Of a DNA stretch of 64,000 nt, positions 12,331-23,321 are shown in pieces. The stretch spans positions 97,821 to 161,820 of the forward strand of contig JBBHKE010001215.1 of assembly GCA_037447655.1 (NCBI GenBank), written 5' to 3'. The notes beneath the pieces are model-generated. The model did not search any database. It saw nothing but the letters and a program-made list of their open reading frames with translations, and was not told where the DNA came from. The position numbers and the translations under genes were made by a program. Each line of letters begins with the position of its first letter. Position 1 is the first letter of the stretch. This DNA comes from Zygnema cylindricum. Its lineage: Eukaryota; Streptophyta; Zygnematophyceae; Zygnematales; Zygnemataceae.

Positions 12331-12764
12331 CTGAAGTAGAGAACATTTTTTTCTTAAACTTGGGACATACAACAGATCATACAAAGTTCTTTTAACTACT
12401 TTCCCATCTATCTCACAATCAAGATCTATGGTGCCTTTTGCATTACACTCAACCGTAGCACCACAAGAATAAAAGGTCAGACGGTGAGGGATTAGTGTCA
12501 TCTCCTTGAACCAAGATTTGTTCAGCACATGAGTGAGGAACTATCGGAGTCCATTATCCAACCGAGATCTTTCTCTCCCTCCATCATCTTGGCGAGGGCA
12601 AAAAACTCCTTGTTGTCAAAAACTAACAACATCTGAGTTTTCCTTTTCCGACTCCTTCTCCAGTTCGTTGCTCTCAGCTTAAAAGGCCGCAACCTTGAGT
12701 AGAGATTTATGTGTGATCGGAGGTCCTTTGTGCCTCCACCCTTTCCGAAAAACACATGTTTCAA
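12325..12764 (-). pseudogene. Element 3: protease
   Basis: The aspartic protease motif reads WIMDSDSSSLMC near 12525-12560, with the usual DSG changed to DSD. It is followed downstream by ECNAKGTIDLDCEIDGKVVKRTLYDLLYV (12325-12528), the conserved stretch joining protease to GAG-pre-integrase in this lineage. The frame shifts between the two halves. Loss of the active-site glycine would itself impair the enzyme. Confidence 0.75.
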
Positions 12765-13711
12765 AAGCTTTCATATACAAGGGACAGCTTTAAAAAGGTG
12801 ACCATCTGCATAGCAGTAGACACACTTGTCAAACTTTGACTGAAACTGATTACACTAATATCTATTATTTTATAACTGGGTATTAAAGGCTACCGCTGGT
12901 TTCCCATTACCAAATGCCAGCTTTGTAGCTTCTTCCTCCAATACATACTTTATTGTTGTACATAGTTTCCACAATGACTTATGTAGCTTTTTCAAATTGT
13001 CTAAGGCCCCTTTATATTCACTAGGAAGCCCCCTCATGAAAATCATAGCTTGATGATAAGGAGGAAATGTCCACCCCGAGTATGCATTCTCGGCTAGTAA
13101 GAGCATAAAACCATTACAGTATTCTACCATACTTCCGCTTGTATATTTCTATTCCCATATTTTGCCAGCACTAATAATTTCATGTTGGTCATTTGCTCTC
13201 ACATAAGTAGATTTCAAAGCATTCCAAATACCTGATGCCTTTGAAGACTGAATATATGTCATGTGCGACTCTTTCGAAATCATCAATTTTATGAGATGGA
13301 AAGTCTGTTTATTTTTCTTACCAAAGTTTACATCTGTCTTTGCAAGGGATCCATCAACTACATCAAATAATTTCATTTGAATAAAGTATGATTCAACCAA
13401 ATCCGCCCAATTAAGATACTCGCGTCCATCAAAAACCGGTATTCGTAATCATTTGCTCTCACATAAGTAGATTTCAAAGCATTCCAAATCGTGATGCCTT
13501 TGTAGACTGAATATATGTCATGTGCAACTCTTTCGAAATCATCAATTTTATGAGATGGAAAGCGTGTTTATTTTTCCTACCAAAGTTTATATTTGTCTCA
13601 GCAAGAGATCCATCAACTACATCAAATAAATTCATTTAAACAAAGTATGATTTAACCAGATCCGCCGAATAAAGATACTCCCATCCATCAAAAACCAGTA
13701 TTCGTGAAAGT
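12765..13711 (-). pseudogene. Element 3: gag with a 256-bp internal tandem duplication
   Basis: Gag text includes MVEYCNGFMLLLAENAYSGWTFPPYHQAMIFMRGLPSEYKG (12870-13130) and SYFIQMKLFDVVDGSLAKTDVNFGKKNKQTFHLIKLM (13149-13400). It aligns with the gag of element B at 26503-27200. The segment 13189-13445 is repeated at 13449-13704 with scattered differences, so the N-terminal gag region is present twice. The upstream copy leads directly into the primer-binding site and the LTR. Confidence 0.8.
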
Positions 13712-13723
13712 GGGCCCGTGACC
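13712..13723 (-). promoter_or_regulatory. Primer-binding site of element 3
   Basis: Immediately next to the LTR end, the minus strand reads GGTCACGGGCCC followed by AC. This is GGTTATGGGCCC with two T-to-C changes. The ancestral form is complementary to the anticodon arm of initiator tRNA-Met (GGGCCCAUAACC), the type of site used by Drosophila copia. Confidence 0.6.
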
Positions 13724-14344
13724 TGTTTTTCTTATAGAACAGCTGGATTGAGGAACAAGAAGAGGCAATTTTTCTTATAGAACAGCTGGTACCGAAGAAC
13801 AAGAAGAGGCAGCAGTAGTCATCTCAAAATACAAATCAGCTTGGAGCTTTCAAAAAAACTGGTTTAGAAATCCAGTACTTTGATAGAGAATAAAACTCAA
13901 CACAAATGCACACAAGCTCTAAAATTCTACAAGAATGCACGCAATATTAAGAGGAACACACAAAATTGCAAGCAAATCAGATCAAAATATTGTGAGATAT
14001 TCACAGTCAAATTTACCAAAAACTTTATAACGGTTTTGGTATAAAAAGTTCCTAAATGAAAAATAGGTAAGTCCTACATATAAACCACTACATTGTTGAA
14101 TGTAAGCAGGTATACCAGCTGTACGTCTAACTATATGACACGTCTAATACAATGCATATACCTAATTATACAAAGTATTTCATAAACAGTCCAATCAACG
14201 TTAGTTAACTAATTACTACAAGATAGGAGTTTGTTCTACAAAATATTTACACTGACATAAAATCCTAGATGCTACGTCATATTATCACAATTCTCATCTT
14301 ACGCTTAGTCAGCATTTGTGGGTGTCCTTTGTCCCCCGTCCATA
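13724..14344 (-). mobile_element. 5' LTR of element 3, proximal part
   Basis: This part holds the U5 end of the LTR, ending AAACA (CAACA mutated). A ~43-bp stretch of the gag leader is duplicated in tandem (about 13725-13767 and 13768-13811), which with a TAA breaks the Gag start. The LTR is split at 14344/14345 by element C and resumes at 20519. The two parts total about 885 bp; the excess over the 3' LTR (842 bp) is roughly the duplication. Confidence 0.85.
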
Positions 14345-15341
14345 TATTGAAAGAAGAAATCCTAATACTCATGAATAGAGCTGTGAGGAGAGACCAAGTA
14401 CTTAGAATATTTTTGGTCTAGGTAAGTTGTAATACTTACCTCAATTAGTGTGACAGTAGCAATAGTACGTTTGAGTGTATTATACTTCTGTAGGGACACG
14501 CGTTAGAAAATGAAAATCATACGGGTTTTTCGGAAAGGCGCCGACACACTGTACCAAGCGTCACATATTGAACGAATACTATTTAACAATCGGACATTCG
14601 GAGACTTAATCGATTGTCCCCGAGAAAAGTGGTACAACATTCAACAACGACCGTAGATGTGAATAGAGTGAACGGAAAAGATTCACGTGGGACCACACAA
14701 TGACTCATCACTTTGTACGACCTCAGGTGACTTGAAGCACTTGATCAACAGTCGGCTGGACGCTAGCATCCACTACTGACTAAGCATCTTGAGCACAACT
14801 ATACAAGAATCTATTAACATATTTGAAACACATTAGTTTTTGCTTAGCGGATTAGAATGTGGTGTTCCACTAAGTATATTTTTGTCTAGTAGTCAAATAG
14901 GGTTTGGACGTACTCAGAATACAAATAGCATACAAATTCTATACCTTGTCGTAGTGTAGTACAGTACGGTTGTTCCAGATGTAGACATATGATTAGTTAG
15001 TTTTCAGTAGATACTCTCTATGATTATAAAGTAAGGACTTAGCCAAAATTCTATCTATCCAGTATTGAGATCTAACTCTCTAAGAGACAATTTTTGGGAA
15101 ACTTCCAAGTGTTACATCTTATGGTTTAGTAGTTCAATTAGGCTGCAATTTTGGGAATTGACAGACTCTATGAGATATTGTATTAGTGTGGATCTTTGTG
15201 TTATTTGAACACTTCAATTGATTTATATGTTATATCAAAGTTGGTTGTTTGATAGGATTTCTGGTAGCTTTTGTTGAAGACTATGTCTTCATCTACTACT
15301 ATTGGTGATCTTCCACCTGCGACTGTGGTTGTAGAACAACA
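14345..15341 (+). mobile_element. 5' LTR of element C
   Basis: This is a 997-bp LTR. Its first bases are TATTG where the 3' copy has TGTTA, and it ends CAACA. A TATA-like core with GGACTTAG lies at 15025-15042. An ATG at 15283 opens a frame of 19 codons (MSSSTTIGDLPPATVVVEQ) that crosses the LTR end without a stop and continues as Gag. Confidence 0.92.
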
Positions 15342-16120
15342 TGTTATGGTCCTTTCGTCCAAAATTCCTGTCTTCAATGGCTAAATGTATGCGTACTGGG
15401 CAGCTATGGTTGAATCATTTTTTGAAACTGCAGACTTGTTAGGAGTCTTGGATGGATCTCTTGCTGAAACAAATCCGAGCTGGGCCAAGAATAACTCCCT
15501 CGCCAGAAACAACTTGATTCTTTGCATATCATAATGTCTGGTTATGTCTCGGCTCAAGATGAAAAAGGCGAGCGAGATTTGGACTTCGCTGAAAACTTCC
15601 CATGAAAAGGCAAACATCCACGAGGAGCTCTAAGTGGCTGGTCGGATCTGGGACTACAAATACTCGGGGGGATCAATGGCCGAGTATTGCGATAAATTTC
15701 GAGAACTCATTAATGCACACTCTTCGGCTGGTGGAACTTTTCCCGAGTTTCAGCAAGCTGATTTGCTTATTAGAGGTCTCCCTAATCATATGAAGGGAGT
15801 GTCTGCAGCTTTAAAAAGGCATAATAAGTCTAGATGGACTTTTCAGTTAGTTTACAATCTTATATTAGAAGAAGAGTCTACAAGTAAGGTTCTTGATGTT
15901 GAAAAGAAAGTAGAAGCTTTCAATACAGATTTTGAGAAGAGAAATCAGTTTAATCAAAACAGAAACATGTTAACCAGAATCAAAACCAATTTAATCAGGG
16001 AAGTCAGAGGCAAAATGGGCAGTCTTCTTATGCTTATTTTTATTGTTATGAAAAAGGACATGGTTACTGGTACTGTCCAAAGCTCAAAAAGGTGAATGAA
16101 ACTGGTTTATACAGGCCTGG
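15283..16120 (+). pseudogene. Element C: gag
   Basis: The frame begins in the 5' LTR. It runs through the primer-binding site into IPVFNG, a TAA, then YAYWAAMVESFFETADLLGVLDG, and onward as WDYKYSGGSMAEYCDKFRELINAHSSAGGTFPEFQQADLLIRGLP (15634-15790). A zinc knuckle (FYCYEKGHGYWYCPKL) lies at about 16035-16085 after a frameshift. The layout matches the gag of element B. Stops near 15383 and frameshifts around 15480-15630 and 16020 disable it. Confidence 0.85.
15342..15352 (+). promoter_or_regulatory. Primer-binding site of element C
   Basis: TGTTATGGTCC follows the LTR directly. It matches GGTTATGGGCC at 9 of 11 positions, which is the internal initiator-tRNA-Met primer site. In the Gag frame it is read as HVMVL. 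Confidence 0.6.
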
Positions 16121-16238
16121 ATGGCAACAAAGCTAGTTTCATCTAAGTTTTTCTGGCATTCCCTCAAGAGGAAGTGCACTTTTTTCAACTATTACAGATG
16201 ATGCAGATTCATCTCAGAGCTTCAATGATTAAGATGAT

Positions 16239-17490
16239 GTGAAGTTATTTGCTATGGCGGCAGCAATAGAGGGTCCCAAAGATGGCGGAGGGATCATGGG
16301 CACCAAGGCATCGACCCATATGTGTTGGGTCAAAGCAATTTTTACAAATTTAAAGCAAACTCATCCGAAATATATCTACTATGCTTGTGGCATAAGTGTC
16401 CAGTCCTTTGCACAAGGTGATGTATCTCTAATGGTAGATGTGGGGGGAAGGTCTATAGAAAGGACCCTCCACAATGTTTTACATGTTCCAAATTTTAAAA
16501 ATAATCTATTTTCTACTTCTTTCGTAGAGAGTAAAGGTTTGGAGGTCACCCTTAAAGGAGGGAGACAGGTTGTTAGTAAGCAAGGAAAAATAGCAGTAAC
16601 AAGAACTAGAGATGCCTGTAAGATGTACAGGATGGACATGGCTGATTGCAAAGAAAAATATGTTTTATACTCTAGTGTGTCATTTGGGAATGAATTATGG
16701 CATAAGAGGTTAGGACATATTAATCATGAAAGTCTCAAAAAGATGGTGAATGCTAGGAAAGTTAAAGGTGTTTCTCTCACATCTCGGTCGATGAAAACAT
16801 GTGATGGTTGCTCACTAGGCAAGATTCATAAATTGCCATTTCCAGAAGAGACTGAAAACAGATCCACAAAAGTCCTCCAGCTCATTCATTCGGATGTCCT
16901 CGGCCCATCCGAAGTAGCATGGGCAGGAGGAGTTTAGTATATGGTCACATTCACTGTTGATTTCTCTAGTTACACGAAATTTTATTTTATGAAGCACGAA
17001 AGATTTTATTTTATGAAGCACAAAAGTGAAGTTTTCACTGAGTTCAAGCACTACAAGGTCTGGGCGGAGAAACTACACGGGGTTCCAATCTTGGCGTTCA
17101 GATCGGATAATGGAGGTGAATACACCTCTAACGAATTTAAGTAATTTCTACTTGATGAGGGTATAAGTCACAATTTGACAGTTCCATATACTCTTGAGCA
17201 GAATGGAGTTTCAGAAAGACTAAACAAGACTGTCACAGAGATTGCTAGGTCCATGCTTGCAGACAAGGGAATAGATTTGAAATTCTCGGCTGAAGCACTT
17301 AACTGTGCAGTCTATATAAAGATTAAAATTGAATCCAGATCTGTAAGCTCTACACCTTATGAGCTGTGGATAGGGAAGGTCCCAGATGTTAGTCACTTTA
17401 AAAAATTTGGAAGTAAGTGCTTTATTTTAGATAACTCACCAGATAAGTGGAAAATGGAAGCCAAAGGTTTAGCAGGAATTCTCTAGGGTT
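16239..17490 (+). pseudogene. Element C: protease and integrase
   Basis: The protease site reads GGIMGTKASTHMC near 16290, so the catalytic Asp is lost. GAG-pre-integrase shows NELWHKRLGHINHESL and KTCDGCSLGKIHKLP (16690-16840). The integrase core runs from HSDVLGPSE through RSDNGGEYTSNEFK (17100-17144) to YTLEQNGVSERLNKTVTEIARSML (17175-17270). Stop codons at about 16935 and 17143 and a small tandem duplication at 16978-17020 (KHERFYFMKHKS) break it. Confidence 0.88.
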
Positions 17491-18735
17491 ATGATAATAA
17501 TGCAAAGGGATATAAAGTGTACGTCTTAAAATAGACAAAATATTTTTGTGTCTTGGAATATTCCGATTAATGATGAACAAGATTCGGTTGAGGTGTTCAA
17601 AGCAACAGATACGCCAACAGAAAACCAGAAACAGAAGTATGTCATTTTTCACCACCAATAGCAGGTGTATTTTCCGGTGCCATCTCTTCCTATAATTACA
17701 CCTTCTCCTACTACACCGCTTATTCCTGCTACGGATACTTCTCCACTGCATCAAACTCCGAAGGAACAGACTGCTACACCTTCCGATCTTGTAGCCGTTT
17801 CAGCACCACGAAATCGGAGATTCCATACCATTTCAGCCTCATAATTTCCAAGGGGAAGAAGATCTTGCAATCATCGGCAAACGGGTTCTCACTTTGCTTT
17901 TTCTACATCATTAAGGGAGCCTATGACCATCAAAGAGGCCTTTTGATCACCGGAGAGAAACCACTGGATTGAGGCGGTCAACGAAGAGATGAAGTCGATT
18001 ATGGAGGCATACACATGGGAGCTTGTGGACCTGCCCCCTGGGATGAAAGCCATTAGGAGCAAGTGGGTCTTCAAAGTCAAACTGAATCCGGACATCACTA
18101 TTGAAAAGTATAAGGCCAGACTTATGGCAAAAGGGTATAACCTGAAAGAAGGTATTGACTTTGAGGAAACCTTCTCCCAGTCGTCAGATTTCCTACAATC
18201 AAAATTTTGTTGAGTTTAGCTGCTATACAAAACATGGAAATACACCAGATGGATGTTAAGACAACCTTTTTGCATGGAGAGTAAGAAGAGACTATTTATA
18301 TGCAGCACCCTGAAATATATGAGGTAAAAGGGAAAGAAAAGTTAGTCTGCAAACTGATAAAATCTCTGTATGGGCTGAAACAAGCCCGTAGATAATGGAA
18401 TCTGAAGTTAGATGAATTTCAGACTAGTCTAGGATTAAAAATAATTAGTTCAAACCATTCGGTTTATGTCTTATAAGGGGAGGATTGGATTATTTATATC
18501 GTTGTATATGTGGATGATCTTTTACTAATAAGTAAATCCATAAATAAAATAAATCGTATTAAGGCAGCTTTGAGGTCTAGGTTTGAGATGAAAGACCTAG
18601 GTGAGGCCAAATATATCTTGGGCATACAAGTTGAAAGGGATAGACATAACAGATTGATTATGCCAACTCAGAAACAATTTATAGGGAACATGGTGGAAAA
18701 ATTTGAGATGAAAGGATGTGAAAGGAACTAAAACT
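17491..18735 (+). pseudogene. Element C: linker and reverse transcriptase
   Basis: The Pro/Thr-rich linker (17620-17880) is followed by reverse transcriptase. The motifs are WELVDLPPGMKAIRSKWVFKVKLN (18017-18090), YKARLMAKGYNLKEGIDFEETF, IHQMDVKTTFLHG (after a frameshift near 18190), LYGLKQA, and an intact VVYVDDLLLIS at about 18500-18535. Stops at about 18282, 18393 and 18473 disable it. Confidence 0.87.
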
Positions 18736-19470
18736 CCAATGGAATTTAGACAGAAGCTGGAGGGGAATGAATCACAATTGGGAATAATGGTTAGTGAAAG
18801 CTTAGAATCAAGGGAGGAAGAGTTTATGGCTACAAAGCCATACAGACAAGTGGTGGGGGGTCTTATTTATTTTATGAATTGCACCAGACCTGATATAGCT
18901 GCAGCTGTGGAAGTCCTAAGTTGGAGCCTTTAGAATCCTAAAAGAGCTGATTGGGAACCAGCAAAGAGGGTTTTGAGATATTTGGCAGGTACCCAAAACC
19001 TCAAGCTTATACTCGGAGGAGGAGAGGTAAAATTACAGACTTGGAGCGATGCCAGCTATAGAGATATGCCAAGCCGAAAATCAACAATCGGTTTCATTTT
19101 GAAAATTGGGAATGGAACTTGCTGCTGGAGCAACAAATTACAGAAGGTCATGGCTCAGTCCACGATGGAGTCGGAATATATGGCATCCAGTTCTGCCCTC
19201 AATAAACTCTTATTTGTTAAGGCCACTTTACAGAAACTTAGGTATATGCAAACTGGTCCTCAAGTTATCTAGTGTGACAACCATGCAGCGATTGCCATTG
19301 CCTCTAACCCGAGTCATCAATTTAAAAGCAAACATATAGATGTGAGACTACACTTTGTGAGAGAAAATGTGCTTGCAAGAGTGATAAAAATGAGTTATTT
19401 ACCGGATGAAAAGATGGTGGCTGATATGTTGACTAAAGCTCTTCCAACTCCTACGTTGAAGTATTGCTGA
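18718..19470 (+). pseudogene. Element C: RNase H
   Basis: Pieces include YRQVVGGLIYFMNCTRPDIAAAVEVLS (18840-18925), RYLAGTQNLKLILGGGEVKLQTWSDASYRDMPSRKSTIGF (18973-19090), QSTMESEYMASSSA, and SHQFKSKHIDVRLHFVRE near 19315-19360. It ends just before the polypurine tract. Stop codons near 18931 and 19270 interrupt it. Confidence 0.87.
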
Positions 19471-19505
19471 GAGTCTATTGGGTTGAGTGAGTAAGTGAGT
19501 CTAAA

Positions 19506-19517
19506 GATTTAGGGGAA
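19506..19517 (+). promoter_or_regulatory. Polypurine tract of element C
   Basis: GATTTAGGGGAA directly precedes the 3' LTR start TGTTA. Equivalent tracts (TTTAGGGGAG) precede the 3' LTRs of elements 2, 3 and B, which supports the LTR boundaries. Confidence 0.8.
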
Positions 19518-20513
19518 TGTTAAAATAAGAAATCTTAATACTCAATAAATAGAGCTGTGAGGAGAGACCAAGTTCTTAGAATATTTTTGGTCTAGGTAGG
19601 TTGTAATACTTACCTCATTTAGTGTGACAGTAGCAATAGTACTTTTGAGTGTATTGTACTTCTGTAGGGACGAGCGTCAGAAAATGAACATCATACGGGT
19701 TTTTCGGAAAGGGGCCGACACACTTCACCACACGTCATACATCGAACGAATATTGTTGAAGAATCAGACAGACGGATCTCAATCGATTGTCCGCGAGAAT
19801 AGTGGTACAACATTCAGCGAGAACCGTAGATGTGAATCAAGTGAACAGACGAGATTCACGTGGGACCACAAAATGACTCATCACTTTGTACGCCTCAGGT
19901 GACTTGGAGCACTTGATCAACAATCGGCTGGACGCTAGCATCCACTACTGACTAAGCATCTTGAGCACAACTATACAAGAATCTATTAACATATTTGAAA
20001 CACATTAGTTTTTGCTTAGCGGATTTGAATGTGGTGTTCCACTAAGTATATTTTTGTCTAGTAGTCAAATACGGTTTGGACGTACTCACAATACAAATAG
20101 GGTACAGATCCCGTACCTTGTCGTAGTGTAGTACAGTACGGTTGTTCCAGGTGTAGACATATGATAAGTTAGTTTTCAGTAGATACTCTCTATGAGTATA
20201 AAGTTTGGACTTAGCCAAAATTGTATCTATCCAGTATTGAGATCTAACTCTCTAAAGGACAATTTTTGGGAAACTTCGAAGTGTTACATCTTATGGTTTA
20301 CTGGTTCAATTAGGCTGCAATTTTGGAAATTGATAGATTGTATGTGATATTGTATTAGTGTGGTTCTTTGTGTTATTTAAACACTTCAGTTGATTTATGT
20401 GTTATATCAAAGTTGGCTATTTGATAGTTTTTCTGGTAGCTTTTGGTGAAAACTATGTCTACATCTACTACTACTGGTGATCTTCCACCTACGACTGTGG
20501 TTGTAGAAGAACA
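19518..20513 (+). mobile_element. 3' LTR of element C
   Basis: This 996-bp LTR begins TGTTA and ends GAACA, with CCATA following. The TATA-like core is at 20197-20214. The LTR again contains the Gag start ATG at 20455 and an open frame to its last base, although no gag follows it. This shows that the ATG belongs to the LTR and not to the internal region. Confidence 0.92.
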
Positions 20514-20518
20514 CCATA

Positions 20519-20782
20519 TCTTAGATTCGTCACTATAGATGTGCCTCAAAATGTCACTATGGTCCCATAGTGTTTCCACGATCCACAAACTATTATTCAA
20601 GAGCTTATGCTCTACACTGACGACGCGTGTCCCTAGAGTGTATGATATGGTGTACTCCAAATGTTACTATCATATTAATTCTAGTTCATACTGAACCGGA
20701 CTTCCCAAATTATTATGAGTACCAAAACTCACTCTTTCTCACAACCGAAGCATAGAGAGGACTAAAGCTTTCCAAAACAACG
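20519..20782 (-). mobile_element. 5' LTR of element 3, distal part (U3)
   Basis: This continues the A-type LTR interrupted at 14344. It ends at 20782 in a mutated start (CGTTG instead of TGTTG). CATCT at 20783-20787 repeats the five bases at 7412-7416 and closes the element. Element 3 therefore spans 7417-20782. Confidence 0.88.
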
Positions 20783-20970
20783 CATCTTCCCCCCTTTGTA
20801 TACATATGCATCTATTTTATAATCATCCAATTGTTGTTGCTGAATAGTACCACTTGGTATTTTTGAAAAGAAATCACATTGTCGTCCTGCCTCATTGGCG
20901 TGAACAAAATGAGTTCCTACCGAGGAAATACCATCTAGTCCCGGTTTGACGTTTCCTCTTCTGTACATTG
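20783..20970 (-). pseudogene. Possible gag fragment of element 2 beyond element 3
   Basis: With element 3 removed, the minus-strand frame joins ...YVYKGGKM to LDFCNELATLF, which resembles the YKYTGGxM...YCN context of other copia Gags here. Further upstream the text (HANEAGRQCDFFSKIP) does not resemble copia Gag. No 5' LTR or primer site follows, so element 2 lacks its 5' end. Confidence 0.4.
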
Positions 20971-21650
20971 GTGACTATACAGGATTGAAAATGCTCGAAA
21001 AACCTGGGTAAAAATAACGTGTGCTGAAACGCAGACGAGCTTCACAACTTTCTTTAATCGACTCTCCAACCTTTGTTAGAAAACTAAACTGTCAACTATT
21101 GATTTTTTGGCTATGGCAACAAAATATTTTATCGCTGTCCGTAATTTGTTTGGGCCAACAGGGCAAACTCCTCCAAAGAACTGGATTTTGGTTAGGCAAT
21201 TCATGACATCAATCCCTCGGCAAAAGAGATTTCTCTGGTTGCTATGAAATTGTACGACCATTTCGTCCACAGTGAGGCTCGGAAAAAAGCTATCACTAGG
21301 AAGGCCAAAGCTAACTTCGCAAGGTTCGCCAGAGAAACATCTTTGCATGAGGAGGAACAAGCTAAACTGCAAGCTTTGCAGAAGCTTAAAGGGAAACAAG
21401 AGGCAGAAAAAGGGGTCGAACCTACTATGGGGGTGGACGAAAAAACATTTCTCTACAAATGTTTAAATTGCCACCAAGCAAGTCTTGGGTGGAAACACTA
21501 TCCGAGGAAACTCAAACCTGAATTGGTAATCAAGAAAACCGAATTTGAAAAAGAACGAGCGGAACAGAGCTGGAAATAGCTAGAACGCAGACAACGACAG
21601 GGGGGGGGAGAACGAACACCCCTCAATAAAGAGACACATCGTTCCACTCC
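20971..21650 (+). other. Unassigned patch with a lysine-rich ORF (21244-21579)
   Basis: No copia protein is recognisable. A 111-codon plus-strand frame (21244-21579) encodes a charged, probably coiled-coil stretch (HSEARKKAITRKAKANFARF, then HEEEQAKLQALQKLKG) followed by YKCLNCHQASLGWKHYP. The latter is a Cys/His pattern reminiscent of a broken zinc knuckle. The frame seems to extend upstream in a degraded state. It may be part of another retroelement's capsid or replication gene. The right edge is the start of a D-type LTR at 21651, with no polypurine tract before it. Confidence 0.3.
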
Positions 21651-22217
21651 TGTAGAAATTAATGGTTCTTTAAGTATTTTCTAGTTCTAAAATGAAATGC
21701 AAAAAAAAAGTCGAGGCAGTCTGCCTCTAACTCCTCTCTACAGCTCCCACACTTGTCGTAGTCACTGAAGGATGGAAAGGGAGATAGAGTCATGGCTGCC
21801 TGTGCTGTCAAAAGAGAGACAGGCAGTTGTTTTTAGTACGTTTTCTAAAAGGATACTTGACAAACTTATATTTGATCCTGGGACATGTCGTCCGTCAAGT
21901 TAGCCAGTAGCGGTTAGCTTTATCAAATAAGTCGAAGATCGCTACTGAGACATATAGGGTTTGACAAATATTTAAATAGTTATAAGTGAACTAATTCATT
22001 TAACAAAAACTATATACGTCATGCATAGATTCATTTTTGTAAAGTACGGTGTACGGTACGGTTTCGAAAAAGATACCACACATTTTGTATCGTTAGCGAA
22101 ACAAATATCGCGCAAGTATTTATGAAGGCTACAATTGAAACCATGTTTTGATCAAACGGCCGCGAATGATGCCAAGATTGCGGAATAGGATTTTGGCATT
22201 TGCCGTCACCGCCACAT
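21651..22217 (+). mobile_element. D-type LTR, 5' part, plus strand
   Basis: This begins TGTAGAAATTAATGG and matches the first half of the D-type LTR. It is cut at 22217/22218 by a second D-type LTR in the opposite orientation. CACAT at 22213-22217 is the probable target site. The other half of this LTR was not found. Confidence 0.8.
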
Positions 22218-23321
22218 TGCAACTGTGAGACCTTCATAGGTCCTCAGAGTAGGAAGCTCACACGAAGCCTCTAGGATAACCCTGACCCCTTTGTGTTTAG
22301 TAAGAATAACTGCCACCCTGGCAAATAAAAACTTTAACCACCTTCTTCCATGTGAAGGCAACACTCCTCTAAGTCGATAGCAAAAAAAGTCTCTGAATTT
22401 GCTCCTCTAACTAGTTTGTAATGGAGGATCAAAGTTGACCTATTATATAGAAGCTCTCTCGGAGAGAAGGTCCTATCTACCAAATTTCTCTAAGTCCTAT
22501 CTCTCTTTAAAACTCTATCTACAAGAGTACGGCACCAATCATAATACTCTGTCGTTCATAGAGGTATAGGTGTCGGTGTACTTTTTGTACGGCCATTGTA
22601 CGACATGGCCAACAAGTCAACACATGTCATATTTGGATTTGTTTCGTAATGCCCAGAGATGCCGTAATCCAATGTGGTTGTGCCACGTGTCAATCAATGT
22701 GGCGGTGACCGCAAACCGCCAAAATCATTTTCCGCGATCTCACCATTGTTCGTGGCCGTCCGATCAAAACCGAGTTTCAATCGTAGTTGTCATAAATACT
22801 TGCGCGATATTTGTTTCGCTATCAAAACAAAATGCGCGATATGAGTTTCGGAACCGTACCGTACACCGTACTTTACAAAACTGAATCTATGCATGACACA
22901 TATAGTTGTCGTTAAATGAATTAGTTCACGTATAACTATTTTAATATTTGTCAAACCCTATTTGTCTCAGTAGCGATCTTAGACTTATTGGATAAAGCTA
23001 ACCGCTAGTGGCTAACCTGACAGATGGCAAGTTCCAAGATCAAATCATCTGTCTGTCAAGTATCCTTTTAGTAAACCTACTAAAAATAAATGCTTGTCTC
23101 TCTTTAGGCAGCACAGGTTGCCATGGCTCTATCTCCCTGTTCAACCTTCGATGTCTTTCTAGACAGCATAGGCAGCCATGACTCTATCTCCCTCTTCAAC
23201 CTTCAGTGATTACGACAACTGTGGGAGCTGAAGAGAGGAGTTAAAGGCAGACTGCCTTGGTTTCTTTTTTGCATTTCATTTTAGACCTAGAATATAATGA
23301 AAGAAACCATTAATTTCTACA
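22218..23321 (-). mobile_element. 3' LTR of D-family element (complete)
   Basis: This 1104-bp LTR starts TGTAG at 23321, next to a polypurine tract (AATTAGGGGAG), and ends TTGCA at 22218. An ATG at 22237 is open to the LTR end (MKVSQL), the D-family form of the Gag start. A ~60-bp stretch with 'ccatggctctatctccctgttcaac' and its near copy is repeated at about 23115-23205. Confidence 0.88.

Larger units (their letters stand above)
14345..20513 (+). mobile_element. Element C: full-length copia retrotransposon
   Basis: This is a 6169-bp plus-strand element with two LTRs (14345-15341 and 19518-20513) and gag-pol remnants between them. CCATA at 14340-14344 and 20514-20518 is the 5-bp target-site duplication. 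It sits in the 5' LTR of element 3, whose sequence continues across it. The LTRs are very similar, so insertion is comparatively recent, but many stops and frameshifts break the genes. Confidence 0.95.
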
